Assembly (NCBI RefSeq): GCF_040096185.1
Contig: NZ_JBBMFF010000252.1
Coordinates: forward strand, 1-32,828
Direction: 5' to 3'
Source: JAZOXB01 sp040096185
Lineage (GTDB): Bacteria; Bacillota; Clostridia; Oscillospirales; Oscillospiraceae
Length of the DNA stretch: 32,828 bases
Below, in pieces: positions 1-7,023 of this stretch (positions are counted from its first letter, which is position 1; every line of letters starts with the position of its first letter). The notes under the pieces were generated by a model. The model was given only the letters and a program-made list of their open reading frames with translations. It was not told the DNA's origin and did no database searches. The translations under genes and the position numbers were made by a program.

Positions 1-73
1 TTTGGCTAGCCCTTCCCGCTACCGGGCGGACTCGGGACTTTCACCCTATAGAACGTGCGCTCACCGGGCGCAC
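1..73 (-). mobile_element. 5' end of a group II intron, probably class IIC (partial, runs off the left edge)
   Basis: Read on the minus strand from 73 to 1, the sequence begins GTGCGCCCGG, then has TCTATAGGGTGAAAGTCCCG and a GC-rich stem leading to GGGCTAGCC. From memory this closely follows the 5' end of the Oceanobacillus iheyensis group IIC intron (GTGTGCCCGG, then TCTATAGGGTGAGAGTCCCG). The boundary falls just after the stem and T-tail of a rho-independent terminator (74-109), which is the known insertion preference of class IIC introns. Only the start of domain I is in the window; any reverse transcriptase would lie to the left. The match is from memory, not from a database search. Confidence 0.75.
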
Positions 74-109
74 ATAACAAAACAGCCGTCTCATTACGAG
101 ACGGCTGTT
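74..109 (-). terminator. Rho-independent terminator of the glycosyltransferase gene
   Basis: A perfect 12-bp stem (81-92 with 98-109) with a 5-nt loop, followed on the minus strand by TTTTGTTAT. The stop codon of the glycosyltransferase at 94-96 lies inside the loop, so the upstream arm is coding. The putative intron starts directly after the T-tail. Confidence 0.85.
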
Positions 110-1383
110 TTTGCTGTCTGCATCTCGTCGATCCCGGCGGCGCAGTCGTGGGGGATCGGCTTCCAGTCCACATGGGAGAACAGCGCGATGACCGTGCTGA
201 TGCGGCCGATGACGTCGAACAGCGGGAACGTCACGGCAAACCAGAGCTTCCGGTACCATGGCAGGGCGGGCATGTGCCGCCGCTCCGTCAGGAAGACATA
301 GAGTGCGATGACCGCGTTCCGCAGCCAGCGCTTCCCGAAGCCGGCGGCCCATGCCAGCAGCGCCGCGCCGACCACGCCGAAGCTCTCCTTTGTGAACAGC
401 CACAGCGCAATGGCACACAGCAGCCGGGCGGCGTAGGTGAAGATGCTCCACAGCGCGCGGGGGCAGACGAGCAGGAACATGTCGTAGGACATGAAGGCCG
501 TCGGGGCGTCGTGCGACGTGAACACATGCTTCCACAGCGGCCAGCCCGTCTCGGCAAAGGCCTGCAGGTGACCCTTTGCCCAGCGGATGCGCTGGCGCAG
601 CGCGATGCGCAGGGAGACGGGCTGCTCGTCATAGAACACGGCTGCATCGCAGTAGGAGATGGGATAGCCTGCAGCGACGGCGTCAGCCGTAAAGGCGCGG
701 TCCTCCGTCAGCGAGGTGTAGTGCCAGCCGTTTTTGACCAGCTCAGAGGCGAACAGGAAGCCCGTGCCCTGAATGCGCGTGGCCAATCCGAACACAGAGC
801 GCGCGCGGTGTTCCATGCGCACAGTTCGCAGCCAGTGCAGGGCATAGGAGGCGGAGATCCAGTTGTCGCCGAAATTTTTGCTGGCACGGCAGGACGTTAC
901 GATGCGCTCGCCTGCGTCAAAGGCCTCATTCATGCGCGAGACATAGTCGCGGTTGAGCAGGTTGTCTGCGTCAAATACAAAATAGCCCTCAAAGGCATCC
1001 GTTCCGTAGTCCCGCGCGATGCAGGAAAACAGATATTCCAGCGCGTAGCCCTTTGTGCGGTGGTCCGGGTCGCAGCGCTCATAGCAGACCGCACCGCCGC
1101 TGCGCGCCGCCTGCGCCGTCCCGTCCGTGCAGTTGTCGGCCACGACAAAGACCGTGAGCAGCTCCGACGGGTAGTCCTGCAGGCGGATGCTCTCGAGCAG
1201 ACGGCCGATGACGGCCTCTTCGTTGCGCGCCGCAATGACGATGGCATAGCGGTGCTGCCGCCGTGCGGGTGCAAAGCGCCGTGTGGCGAACAGACCGACG
1301 ATGGCGTAGACGGTATAATAGCAGCTCATCGCGCCGAGCAGGGCGCCGATGGCGGCAAAAATTTTGGGCAGCAGATGCAGCAT
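94..1383 (-). CDS. Membrane-bound family 2 glycosyltransferase (processive, cellulose/hyaluronan synthase-like)
   Basis: A 429-residue GT2 enzyme. It has an N-terminal membrane segment (about residues 5-32), a catalytic domain with NCTDGT and the metal-binding DADN, an acceptor-site TEDRAF, and the QRIRWAKGH form of the QxxRW motif seen in processive synthases. Several hydrophobic helices follow. It probably transfers a sugar from a nucleotide donor to an envelope polysaccharide or lipid at the cytoplasmic membrane; donor and acceptor cannot be read from the sequence. The ATG at 1383 was chosen because GAGGAAG lies 8 nt upstream; an in-frame TTG at 1410 has no such site. It stands alone on the minus strand, downstream of sigF, with its own likely promoter and terminator. 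Confidence 0.85.
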   Translation of the reverse strand: MLHLLPKIFAAIGALLGAMSCYYTVYAIVGLFATRRFAPARRQHRYAIVIAARNEEAVIGRLLESIRLQDYPSELLTVFVVADNCTDGTAQAARSGGAVCYERCDPDHRTKGYALEYLFSCIARDYGTDAFEGYFVFDADNLLNRDYVSRMNEAFDAGERIVTSCRASKNFGDNWISASYALHWLRTVRMEHRARSVFGLATRIQGTGFLFASELVKNGWHYTSLTEDRAFTADAVAAGYPISYCDAAVFYDEQPVSLRIALRQRIRWAKGHLQAFAETGWPLWKHVFTSHDAPTAFMSYDMFLLVCPRALWSIFTYAARLLCAIALWLFTKESFGVVGAALLAWAAGFGKRWLRNAVIALYVFLTERRHMPALPWYRKLWFAVTFPLFDVIGRISTVIALFSHVDWKPIPHDCAAGIDEMQTAKTAVS

Positions 1384-1422
1384 AGGCGGCACTTCCTCTT
1401 TCGAACTCAAAATGCACGCCTG

Positions 1423-1428
1423 ATTATA
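1423..1428 (-). promoter_or_regulatory. Extended -10 element (TGCTATAAT) upstream of the glycosyltransferase gene
   Basis: On the minus strand TGCTATAAT is a perfect -10 with the TG extension, about 40 nt before the chosen start. No good -35 is visible 17 nt upstream, as is common for extended -10 promoters. Confidence 0.5.
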
Positions 1429-1479
1429 GCACAGAAGGTCGAAAAAGGAAATGCCGCCCGGATTAAGATTTTATGAACG

Positions 1480-2178
1480 TTAGATGTGTTGACGCAGTGC
1501 CGCAAGAGCCTTTTTCTCGATGCGGGAGATCTGCACCTGCGAAACGCCGAGAATTTTGGCCGTTTTGTCCTGCGTCAGGCCGTGAAAATAGCGCAGGCGG
1601 ATGACCATCTGCTCGCGGTCGGTGAGCTGGGCGATCGCCTCGCGCAGCGCAATGCGTTCCAATATTTTCTCCTCCATTTCTCCCTCGGTCAGGACGTCCT
1701 CCAGCGCAAAGCCGTCCTCGCCGGAGCGCCGCTGCAGGGACTCCGTCGCGCAGGTGGCTGTCTCGGCTACGGCGATGTCCTCCGGCTGCAGGGCCGTGGC
1801 CTCGCTCAGCTCTGCCAGCGTTGGCTCGCGGCCGAGCGTGCCGGTCAGCCGCTGACGCGCGGTGCGGATGAGGGCGGCGCGTTCCTTCAGGCTGCGGCTG
1901 ACCTTGATGGTGCCGTCGTCCCGCAGAAAGCGGCGGATCTCGCCCGCGATCTTCGGCACGGCATAGGTGGAAAACTGCGTGCCGTAGCTCAGGTCGAACC
2001 CGGCCACGGCCTTGAGAAAGCCGAGGCAGCCGAGCTGATACAGGTCGTCCGGGTCGACGCCGCGCCCGAAAAATCGCCGCGCGACGGACCAAACGAGGCC
2101 GGAATTCGCCTGAATCAGCGCCTCTCCCGCCTCGCGGTCTCCGTCGCGGGCGCGGATGAGCAGCTCCTCCTGATTCAT
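1480..2178 (-). CDS. sigF: RNA polymerase sporulation sigma factor SigF
   Basis: A 232-residue sigma-70 family protein. It has region 2 (DPDDLYQLGCLGFLKAVAGFD, with GTQFSTYA after it), a short region 3, and a region 4 helix-turn-helix (LTQDKTAKILGVSQVQISRIEKK). In spore formers SigF is the first forespore-specific sigma factor and is held inactive by SpoIIAB until SpoIIAA is dephosphorylated. The identity rests on its place as third gene after recognisable spoIIAA and spoIIAB. The start overlaps the spoIIAB stop by 4 bp (ATGA), which indicates translational coupling. Bacillus SigF is slightly longer (about 255 residues). No clear terminator follows the stop codon. Confidence 0.95.
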   Translation of the reverse strand: MNQEELLIRARDGDREAGEALIQANSGLVWSVARRFFGRGVDPDDLYQLGCLGFLKAVAGFDLSYGTQFSTYAVPKIAGEIRRFLRDDGTIKVSRSLKERAALIRTARQRLTGTLGREPTLAELSEATALQPEDIAVAETATCATESLQRRSGEDGFALEDVLTEGEMEEKILERIALREAIAQLTDREQMVIRLRYFHGLTQDKTAKILGVSQVQISRIEKKALAALRQHI

Positions 2179-2615
2179 TTTTTTCCACCCCGGCGTACAA
2201 TCCGGCGCTTCATATGGACGGTCGTACCCTTGCCGGGCACGGAGCTGATGCGGAACTCGGTCATAAAGCTCTCCATGATGGTAATGCCCATGCCGGAGCG
2301 CTCCTCTCCACCGGTCGTGAACATGGGACGGCAGGCCTGCTCAAGGTCCGCGATGCCGCAGCCGCGGTCCTTGACCATAATGTCCAGCACATTGTCCGGC
2401 AGCAGCCGTGCCCGCAGGATGACCGGCCCGATCGTCTCGGGGTAGGCGTGGACGATGCAGTTCGTCACGGCCTCGGACACGGCCGTCTTGATGTCGCCCA
2501 GCTCGTCGAGCGTCGGGTCGAGCTGCGCGGCAAAGCAGGCAATGGCAGAGCGCGCAAAGGCCTCATTGGCCGAGCGGCTGGGAAATTCCAGATTCATGTA
2601 GTTTTCGCTCTTCAT
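2175..2615 (-). CDS. spoIIAB: Anti-sigma F factor and serine kinase SpoIIAB
   Basis: A GHKL-fold protein of 146 residues that binds SigF and phosphorylates SpoIIAA. The N-box (SEAVTNCIVHAYPE) and the ATP-lid G-boxes (DRGCGIADLEQA, ERSGMGITIMESFM) are all present, and the N-terminus (MNLEFPSRSANEAFARS) resembles the Bacillus protein. The ATG at 2615 is preferred over one at 2624, because GGAGG lies 10 nt before it and because it overlaps the spoIIAA stop as ATGA. It is the middle gene of spoIIAA-spoIIAB-sigF, and both junctions overlap by 4 bp, which would help keep the three proteins in fixed ratio. Confidence 0.96.
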   Translation of the reverse strand: MKSENYMNLEFPSRSANEAFARSAIACFAAQLDPTLDELGDIKTAVSEAVTNCIVHAYPETIGPVILRARLLPDNVLDIMVKDRGCGIADLEQACRPMFTTGGEERSGMGITIMESFMTEFRISSVPGKGTTVHMKRRIVRRGGKK

Positions 2616-2932
2616 CGGTTGCATTCCTCCCTGATCTCCGTGATTTTTTCGATGCCCGCCGCGCGCAGCACCTTATAGGGCTGGGGCGGGATGTTCTGCA
2701 GCAGCAGGCGGCCCTGCAGCGTGTTCATGCGGCGCAGCGTATGGATGACCACGGCGATCCCGCTGGAATCCATGAATGTCACATCGCGGAAGTCCAGAAT
2801 GCAGCGAAGGGGAAGGTAGAGATCGATCTTGGCTGACAGCGCCTGCATGATTTCCCGGGCGGCATGGTGGTCGATCTCGCCCCGCAGCGCGATCGTCAGC
2901 TGCCTGTCCTGCACATAGCTCGTCAGATTCAT
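2612..2932 (-). CDS. spoIIAA: Anti-anti-sigma F factor SpoIIAA (STAS domain)
   Basis: A 106-residue STAS-domain protein. Unphosphorylated SpoIIAA frees SigF from SpoIIAB. The phosphorylation motif FMDSSGIAV is intact; by alignment from memory with Bacillus, the second serine (Ser57) is the phosphorylated one. The frame stays open to about 3100, but the ATG at 2932 gives the normal family length and has GGAGG 12 nt upstream. The gene begins only about 20 nt after the terminator of the upstream GerMN gene. I could not find a sigma-H promoter (AGGA...GAAT) in the 112-nt gap, so where its transcription starts is unclear. Confidence 0.95.
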   Translation of the reverse strand: MNLTSYVQDRQLTIALRGEIDHHAAREIMQALSAKIDLYLPLRCILDFRDVTFMDSSGIAVVIHTLRRMNTLQGRLLLQNIPPQPYKVLRAAGIEKITEIREECNR

Positions 2933-2952
2933 TGGTATGGTTCGCCTCCAGC

Positions 2953-2985
2953 AAAAAAATAACGCACACGGAACCCGTGTGCGTT
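2953..2985 (-). terminator. Rho-independent terminator after the GerMN lipoprotein gene
   Basis: A perfect 11-bp stem (2961-2971 with 2975-2985) with a 3-nt loop, followed on the minus strand by a seven-T tract (2953-2959). It ends about 20 nt before the spoIIAA start codon and separates the two-component operon from the spoIIA operon. Confidence 0.85.
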
Positions 2986-3044
2986 TAGTATAAAGCACTG
3001 CCCGCGCGCCGTTTGTCGAAGCGGATGCGCGGGCGGTAATTTTA

Positions 3045-4343
3045 TCAGGAAACAAACCAGTAGTTGCGTGCCGTGTGCACGGCCTGCAGGGAGTCGTCAC
3101 GGTAATTTGGCTCGAGACCCTCGACCAGCAGGTCGACGGTCTCGACCTCCGGCAGGGCGCTCAGCGAAGCGACGATCTCGCGCACGGCCATGCGCTCCTG
3201 CTCGGCCGTGCGGCAGCCCTCGAGAAATTCGGCTGTTAGGTCGAGCGTGCATACGCCGCCTGCCAGCTTGAGGGACAGAATTTTCGTGCCCTGCGGGATG
3301 GAGTTTTCCAGCCCGTTTTCGCCCTCGAGCGCCAGCAGGGCCTCCAGCACACACTGCACGCTGCTGGTGCCCTCGGCGAGCGTGAGCTGCATCGGCACCT
3401 GCGCCAGCAGCGGCATCGTGTCGCAGGTCAGGCTGAGCGTGACGTCCAGCGTTCCGTCCAGTGCAGGCACATAGATCATGCGCTCGTCGCGTGCAAGGCC
3501 GTTCTCCAGCTCCAGCACATACAGCCGCTCCACGGGCGCGCCCGCGATCCAGAGATCCACGGTCTGAATCTGCGGCAGCTCCGTCAGGGAATTCACAATG
3601 GCATAGACGGCCAGCCGCTCCGTGTTCCAGCTGCGCGGCATCCCCGTCAGGAACTGCGAGGAGAGATCGACGGTGCAAACGCCGTTTTCTACACTGACGC
3701 TGCGCAGTGCCGTGCCCTCGGGAATGGCGCTCTCGCTTTCCGGCAGGGCCAGCAGGCGGCGCACGATCTCCGCGGGCCGGTCGGCCGCATTCATGGCGGC
3801 GACGGTCTGCGTTTCGCGCACGAGGTAGCGCTGCGCCTCGTCCGGCACATAGAGCACGAGCTCCTCCTCCTGCTCCTCCATGCCGTTGTCGCGCAGCAGG
3901 ATGTCTTTGGCGGCCAGCACATCGGCCGCGCCGTCGCCGCTGCGCAGAATGCTCACGCGCTGCACACCGGGCAGCTGCAGGAGCGTCCGGGCAAGGCAGG
4001 CGTTGAGAATGGTGCGGTCGAGGCTCCGGCACGGTATGCCGGAAAAGACCAGCTCCGCCGTGCCCTCGGTCAGGCCAATGGACTCCAGCGCCCAGTCTGC
4101 GGGCAGGGGAGTGCGCAGCTCCGGCGAGGCGGGCCCCTTCAGGTATTGCAGCACGACGGTGCGCAGATCGACGTCTGCCTCGAGCGGCGCGGCCTCGGCG
4201 CGGATCACGCCGTCCTCGCCGCCGAAGGCGACCTCAGCACAGCGGTAGTAGAAGGAAAACGGGGCGTCCGCCTGCTCTGCGGGCGCGGTGGTGCAGGCGC
4301 ACAGCAGCACAAGCGGGAGCAGCAGAAGCAGCAGGCGTCTCAT
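3045..4343 (-). CDS. Lipoprotein with three GerMN repeats
   Basis: A 432-residue exported protein. The N-terminus MRRLLLLLLPLVLLCAC is a lipoprotein signal peptide with Cys17 as probable lipidation site (lipobox LCAC, slightly unusual). Three GerMN-type repeats follow, at roughly residues 60-140, 190-275 and 335-415. The second and third share the pattern GT..-.S....GVCT.DL...F, then an LP..TVDL....P/G strand. GerMN domains occur in the Bacillus germination protein GerM and in actinobacterial LpqB. The start overlaps the histidine kinase stop by 4 bp, so it is translated with the two-component system and may modulate the sensor from outside, as LpqB is proposed to do for MtrB. That role is inferred from gene order only. 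Confidence 0.85.
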   Translation of the reverse strand: MRRLLLLLLPLVLLCACTTAPAEQADAPFSFYYRCAEVAFGGEDGVIRAEAAPLEADVDLRTVVLQYLKGPASPELRTPLPADWALESIGLTEGTAELVFSGIPCRSLDRTILNACLARTLLQLPGVQRVSILRSGDGAADVLAAKDILLRDNGMEEQEEELVLYVPDEAQRYLVRETQTVAAMNAADRPAEIVRRLLALPESESAIPEGTALRSVSVENGVCTVDLSSQFLTGMPRSWNTERLAVYAIVNSLTELPQIQTVDLWIAGAPVERLYVLELENGLARDERMIYVPALDGTLDVTLSLTCDTMPLLAQVPMQLTLAEGTSSVQCVLEALLALEGENGLENSIPQGTKILSLKLAGGVCTLDLTAEFLEGCRTAEQERMAVREIVASLSALPEVETVDLLVEGLEPNYRDDSLQAVHTARNYWFVS

Positions 4344-5782
4344 GTTTCGTCCTCCTCCAGATCAAAATGCGGGAACCGCACGGTGAAGATCGTGCCGCCG
4401 CCCGGCCGGGCCTGCACAGTGATGGTGCCGTAGCTGCGCTCGACCATGTCGTGCACGATGGAAAGGCCCAGCCCGGCGCCGCCCGCGGCGCGGGAGCGTG
4501 CCTTGTCCACGCGGTAAAAACGCTCGAAAATATGCTCCATGGACTCAGGCGGGATGCCTGCACCGCTGTCCTCGACGCGCAGCTCCACCTGATCGCCCGC
4601 CCGGCGGATGGACACGCCGACCCAGCCGTCCTGCCGGTTGTATTTGATAGCATTTTCCGTTAGATTGAATACGATCTGATACAGATCGTCCTCCACAGTC
4701 ATGACGCTGCAGTCCGGCTCGAACGTTGTGTCGATGCCGATGCCGCGCAGCCGCGCCAGCGGCAGCAGCATGCGCACAACCTTCCGCACGACGGGCGCGG
4801 CGTCGAGAATTTCACGCTCCTCCTCCACGCTGCTGTCGAGCTTTGTGAGCGTCAGGAGCTTCTGCGTCAGGCGGCCGAGGCGGTCTGCCTCGCGGCCGAT
4901 GTCGCCGATGAACTCGCGCTGCGTCTCGGGGTCCATCTCGTTTTGCAGGATGGAGTCGGACAGCAGCTTGATGGAGGCCAGCGGCGTTTTCAGCTCGTGG
5001 GACGCGTCGGAGACGAACTGCCGCCGCCGCGCCTCGGAGCTTTCCAGCCTTGCGGCCAGCTCATTGAAGGCCCGGCTCAGGCGCTCGACCTCGTCGTGCC
5101 CGCGGACGGGCGACTGCTGGGAATAGTCGCCCTCGCGCATGCGGCCGACCTGATTCAGAATGGCGCGCATGCGCCGCGAGAATGCGGCCGAGAAGAACAG
5201 GGAGAACAGCACGACGCCGCCCTCCAGCGCAAACGAAATGCGCAGAATGTTGCGCTCCAGCGCGGCGATCAGCTCGCCCTGATCCGTGTCGTACGACATG
5301 AGATACACGGCCCCCAGCGTTTTGCCGCCGCGTATGAGCGGAACGGCGGCGTGGCTTTCTACGGCGCCGTCGGCATAGCGGGCGAAAAAGACGTCGCTGC
5401 CCTCCAGCGCCGTGACAAGCTCCGGAAACAGCAGCGTCTTTCCCTCGGCGTTGCCGGTGGTCAGGGAATCGTATACGGCAACGCCCGCAGCGTCAGTCAC
5501 GACGGTGCGGGTGGTGTGCAGCTCCTCCATGGAATTTACGGCCTGCGCGGCCCGGCCTGCGGAAAGCTCGTCGAGCTGCAGCAGGGCATTGCTCAGCAGC
5601 TGCGCCTTGCTCTCGAGCGAATCGGCCTGCGCGTGGAACGTCATGCTGCGGATGGTCGTCGAGGCATAGAGGTTCAGCAGGAACAGGGCGGCCGCCGTGA
5701 TGAGGATGTAGGCGGCGGCATAGCGGAGCTGTGAGCTGGCAGGCAGAAAGCTGCGGCGTTTACGCTTTGAAATAGTACCCAA
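4340..5782 (-). CDS. Membrane sensor histidine kinase
   Basis: A 480-residue class I histidine kinase. There is a first membrane helix (about 20-42), an extracytoplasmic sensor region (about 43-180), a second helix (about 185-205), a HAMP linker (MREGDYSQQSPVRGHDEVERL), and a dimerisation/phosphoacceptor motif SHELKTPLASIKLL with His262. The ATPase domain has the N-box NLTENAIKYN and glycine-rich boxes DSGAGIPPE and GAGLGLSIV. It phosphorylates the response regulator encoded just upstream; the two genes overlap by 23 bp. The signal is unknown. Its partner has a C-terminal DNA-binding domain of OmpR/PhoB type. Confidence 0.93.
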   Translation of the reverse strand: MGTISKRKRRSFLPASSQLRYAAAYILITAAALFLLNLYASTTIRSMTFHAQADSLESKAQLLSNALLQLDELSAGRAAQAVNSMEELHTTRTVVTDAAGVAVYDSLTTGNAEGKTLLFPELVTALEGSDVFFARYADGAVESHAAVPLIRGGKTLGAVYLMSYDTDQGELIAALERNILRISFALEGGVVLFSLFFSAAFSRRMRAILNQVGRMREGDYSQQSPVRGHDEVERLSRAFNELAARLESSEARRRQFVSDASHELKTPLASIKLLSDSILQNEMDPETQREFIGDIGREADRLGRLTQKLLTLTKLDSSVEEEREILDAAPVVRKVVRMLLPLARLRGIGIDTTFEPDCSVMTVEDDLYQIVFNLTENAIKYNRQDGWVGVSIRRAGDQVELRVEDSGAGIPPESMEHIFERFYRVDKARSRAAGGAGLGLSIVHDMVERSYGTITVQARPGGGTIFTVRFPHFDLEEDET

Positions 5783-6434
5783 CTCCCCACTTTGTCATGA
5801 TATATTCCGGCTCTGCCGGAACAGTCTCCAGCTTTTCGCGGATGCGGCGGATGTGGACGTCCACTGTGCGGATATCGCTGCGATACTCATAGCCCCAGAT
5901 GAGGTCGAGCAGGTTCTCGCGGGAATAGACGCGGTTCGGGTTGCGGATGAGCAGCTCGACAAGGTCGAACTCGCGGGCCGTCAGCTCGACGGGCTTGCCG
6001 TCCTTATAGACGTTGCGCTCCTGTGTGTCGACAGTCAGGCTGCCTGCCGTGATGCGGTTGTTCTGGTTCTCCAGCCCGCCGCTGCGGCGCAGCAGGGCGC
6101 GGATGCGCGCCTTCAGCTCCAGAATGTTGAAGGGCTTTGTCAGATAATCGTCCGCGCCGTGCTCAAAGCCAAGCAGCTTGTCCATGTCCTCTGTGCGGGC
6201 AGTGAGCATGATAATGGGAACGTCCGAAAATTCCCGGATGGTGCGGCAGGCGGTCAGCCCGTCGACCTCCGGCATCATGACGTCCAGCACGATGAGCCGG
6301 ATGTCCGGATCGCGCGCCAGCTCGATGGCCTCACGGCCGTTGCTGCCGGTGACGACCTGATAGCCGTCGTTCTGCAGGTTGAAGCGAATGCCCTTGACCA
6401 GCAGCTCTTCATCATCTACGACCAGTATTTTCAT
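5760..6434 (-). CDS. OmpR/PhoB-family response regulator
   Basis: A 224-residue regulator. The receiver domain has the acidic pair Asp7-Asp8, the phosphoacceptor Asp51 (IVLDVMMPEVDG), Thr78 and Lys100 (LTKPF). The C-terminal winged helix contains LTAREFDLVELLIRNPNRVYSRENLLD and a DIRTVDVHIRRIREKL recognition region. The frame extends well upstream, but the ATG at 6434 starts the receiver fold exactly and overlaps the comEA stop as ATGA. It acts with the histidine kinase that follows. Targets are unknown; the neighbouring cell-wall genes and its own operon are reasonable candidates. Confidence 0.94.
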   Translation of the reverse strand: MKILVVDDEELLVKGIRFNLQNDGYQVVTGSNGREAIELARDPDIRLIVLDVMMPEVDGLTACRTIREFSDVPIIMLTARTEDMDKLLGFEHGADDYLTKPFNILELKARIRALLRRSGGLENQNNRITAGSLTVDTQERNVYKDGKPVELTAREFDLVELLIRNPNRVYSRENLLDLIWGYEYRSDIRTVDVHIRRIREKLETVPAEPEYIMTKWGVGYYFKA

Positions 6435-6874
6435 GGTTCTTCCTCCACCGTGACCAGTTCCCGGAGCTTTTCCAGCTTGCCCTCGCCGATGCCCTCGACC
6501 GCAATGAGCTCCTCCACGCTGCGGAAGGGGCCATGCGCCTCGCGGTAGTCCACGATGCGCTGTGCCAGCACCTCGCCAATGCCGGGAAGCGTTGTCAGCT
6601 CCTGCGCCGTGGCGCGGTTGAGATCGAGCGGACCCGGCTCCGTGGGCGGCTGCGTTGCGGCCTCCGTCGGCGCTGCCGTCGATTTCTCTGTCGGAGCGGA
6701 AGCCGCCGGGACGGACGGCAGGGCAGACTCCGTCTGTGCGGGGACGGTGCGCGCCGTGCGCACCGTAACGCCGTCCGTATGCTGTGTCCAGCGCGCCACG
6801 CCAAAGCCCAGACAGAAGGCAAGAAAGACGGCCGCCAGGGTGATGACCCAGTTCCAACGCGGTTTCTGCTCCAT
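6431..6874 (-). CDS. ComEA-like membrane-anchored helix-hairpin-helix DNA-binding protein
   Basis: A 147-residue protein with one N-terminal membrane helix (about 8-30), a Pro/Thr/Glu/Ala-rich stalk (about 45-78) and two helix-hairpin-helix motifs: LNRATAQELTTLPGIGEVLAQRIVDYR and FRSVEELIAVEGIGEGKLEKLREL. This matches the DNA-binding end of ComEA, the surface receptor for DNA uptake. It lacks the SLBB domain of Bacillus ComEA and is shorter, and comEB/comEC are not adjacent. A role in transformation is therefore possible but not shown. It is the first gene of the operon with the two-component system. Confidence 0.88.
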   Translation of the reverse strand: MEQKPRWNWVITLAAVFLAFCLGFGVARWTQHTDGVTVRTARTVPAQTESALPSVPAASAPTEKSTAAPTEAATQPPTEPGPLDLNRATAQELTTLPGIGEVLAQRIVDYREAHGPFRSVEELIAVEGIGEGKLEKLRELVTVEEEP

Positions 6875-6889
6875 TTTCGCTCTGCTCCG

Positions 6890-6917
6890 TTGACATAATC
6901 CGGATTTTTGTTATAAT
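6890..6917 (+). promoter_or_regulatory. Sigma-A promoter for the D,D-carboxypeptidase gene
   Basis: A perfect TTGACA (6890-6895) and a perfect TATAAT (6912-6917) with a 16-nt spacer. Transcription would start near 6924, leaving a leader of about 100 nt before the ATG at 7024. Confidence 0.85.
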
Positions 6918-6965
6918 GTGTCTGTCGGACCGGCACGCGGTGTCCCACGCGGCCTGTCCATCCTC

Positions 6966-6995
6966 ATTATATCACACAGTTCCGCCCTGCGGCAA
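6966..6995 (-). promoter_or_regulatory. Sigma-A promoter for the comEA-response regulator-kinase-GerMN operon
   Basis: On the minus strand TTGCCG (6990-6995) is followed after 18 nt by a perfect TATAAT (6966-6971). It points towards comEA and faces the rightward promoter at 6890-6917, so the two divergent transcripts would overlap at their 5' ends. Confidence 0.7.
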
Positions 6996-7023
6996 TGCCG
7001 CCGCGGCGTTTTTGGAGGAGAAT

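Noticed and set aside
55..1476. A 473-codon open frame on the plus strand opposite the glycosyltransferase
   Set aside because: No ribosome site or family features; it runs through the terminator and the intergenic region.
2979..2995. TATACT-like -10 (minus strand) ahead of spoIIAA
   Set aside because: The nearest -35-like sequence is about 21 nt away, and the start would fall inside the terminator hairpin.
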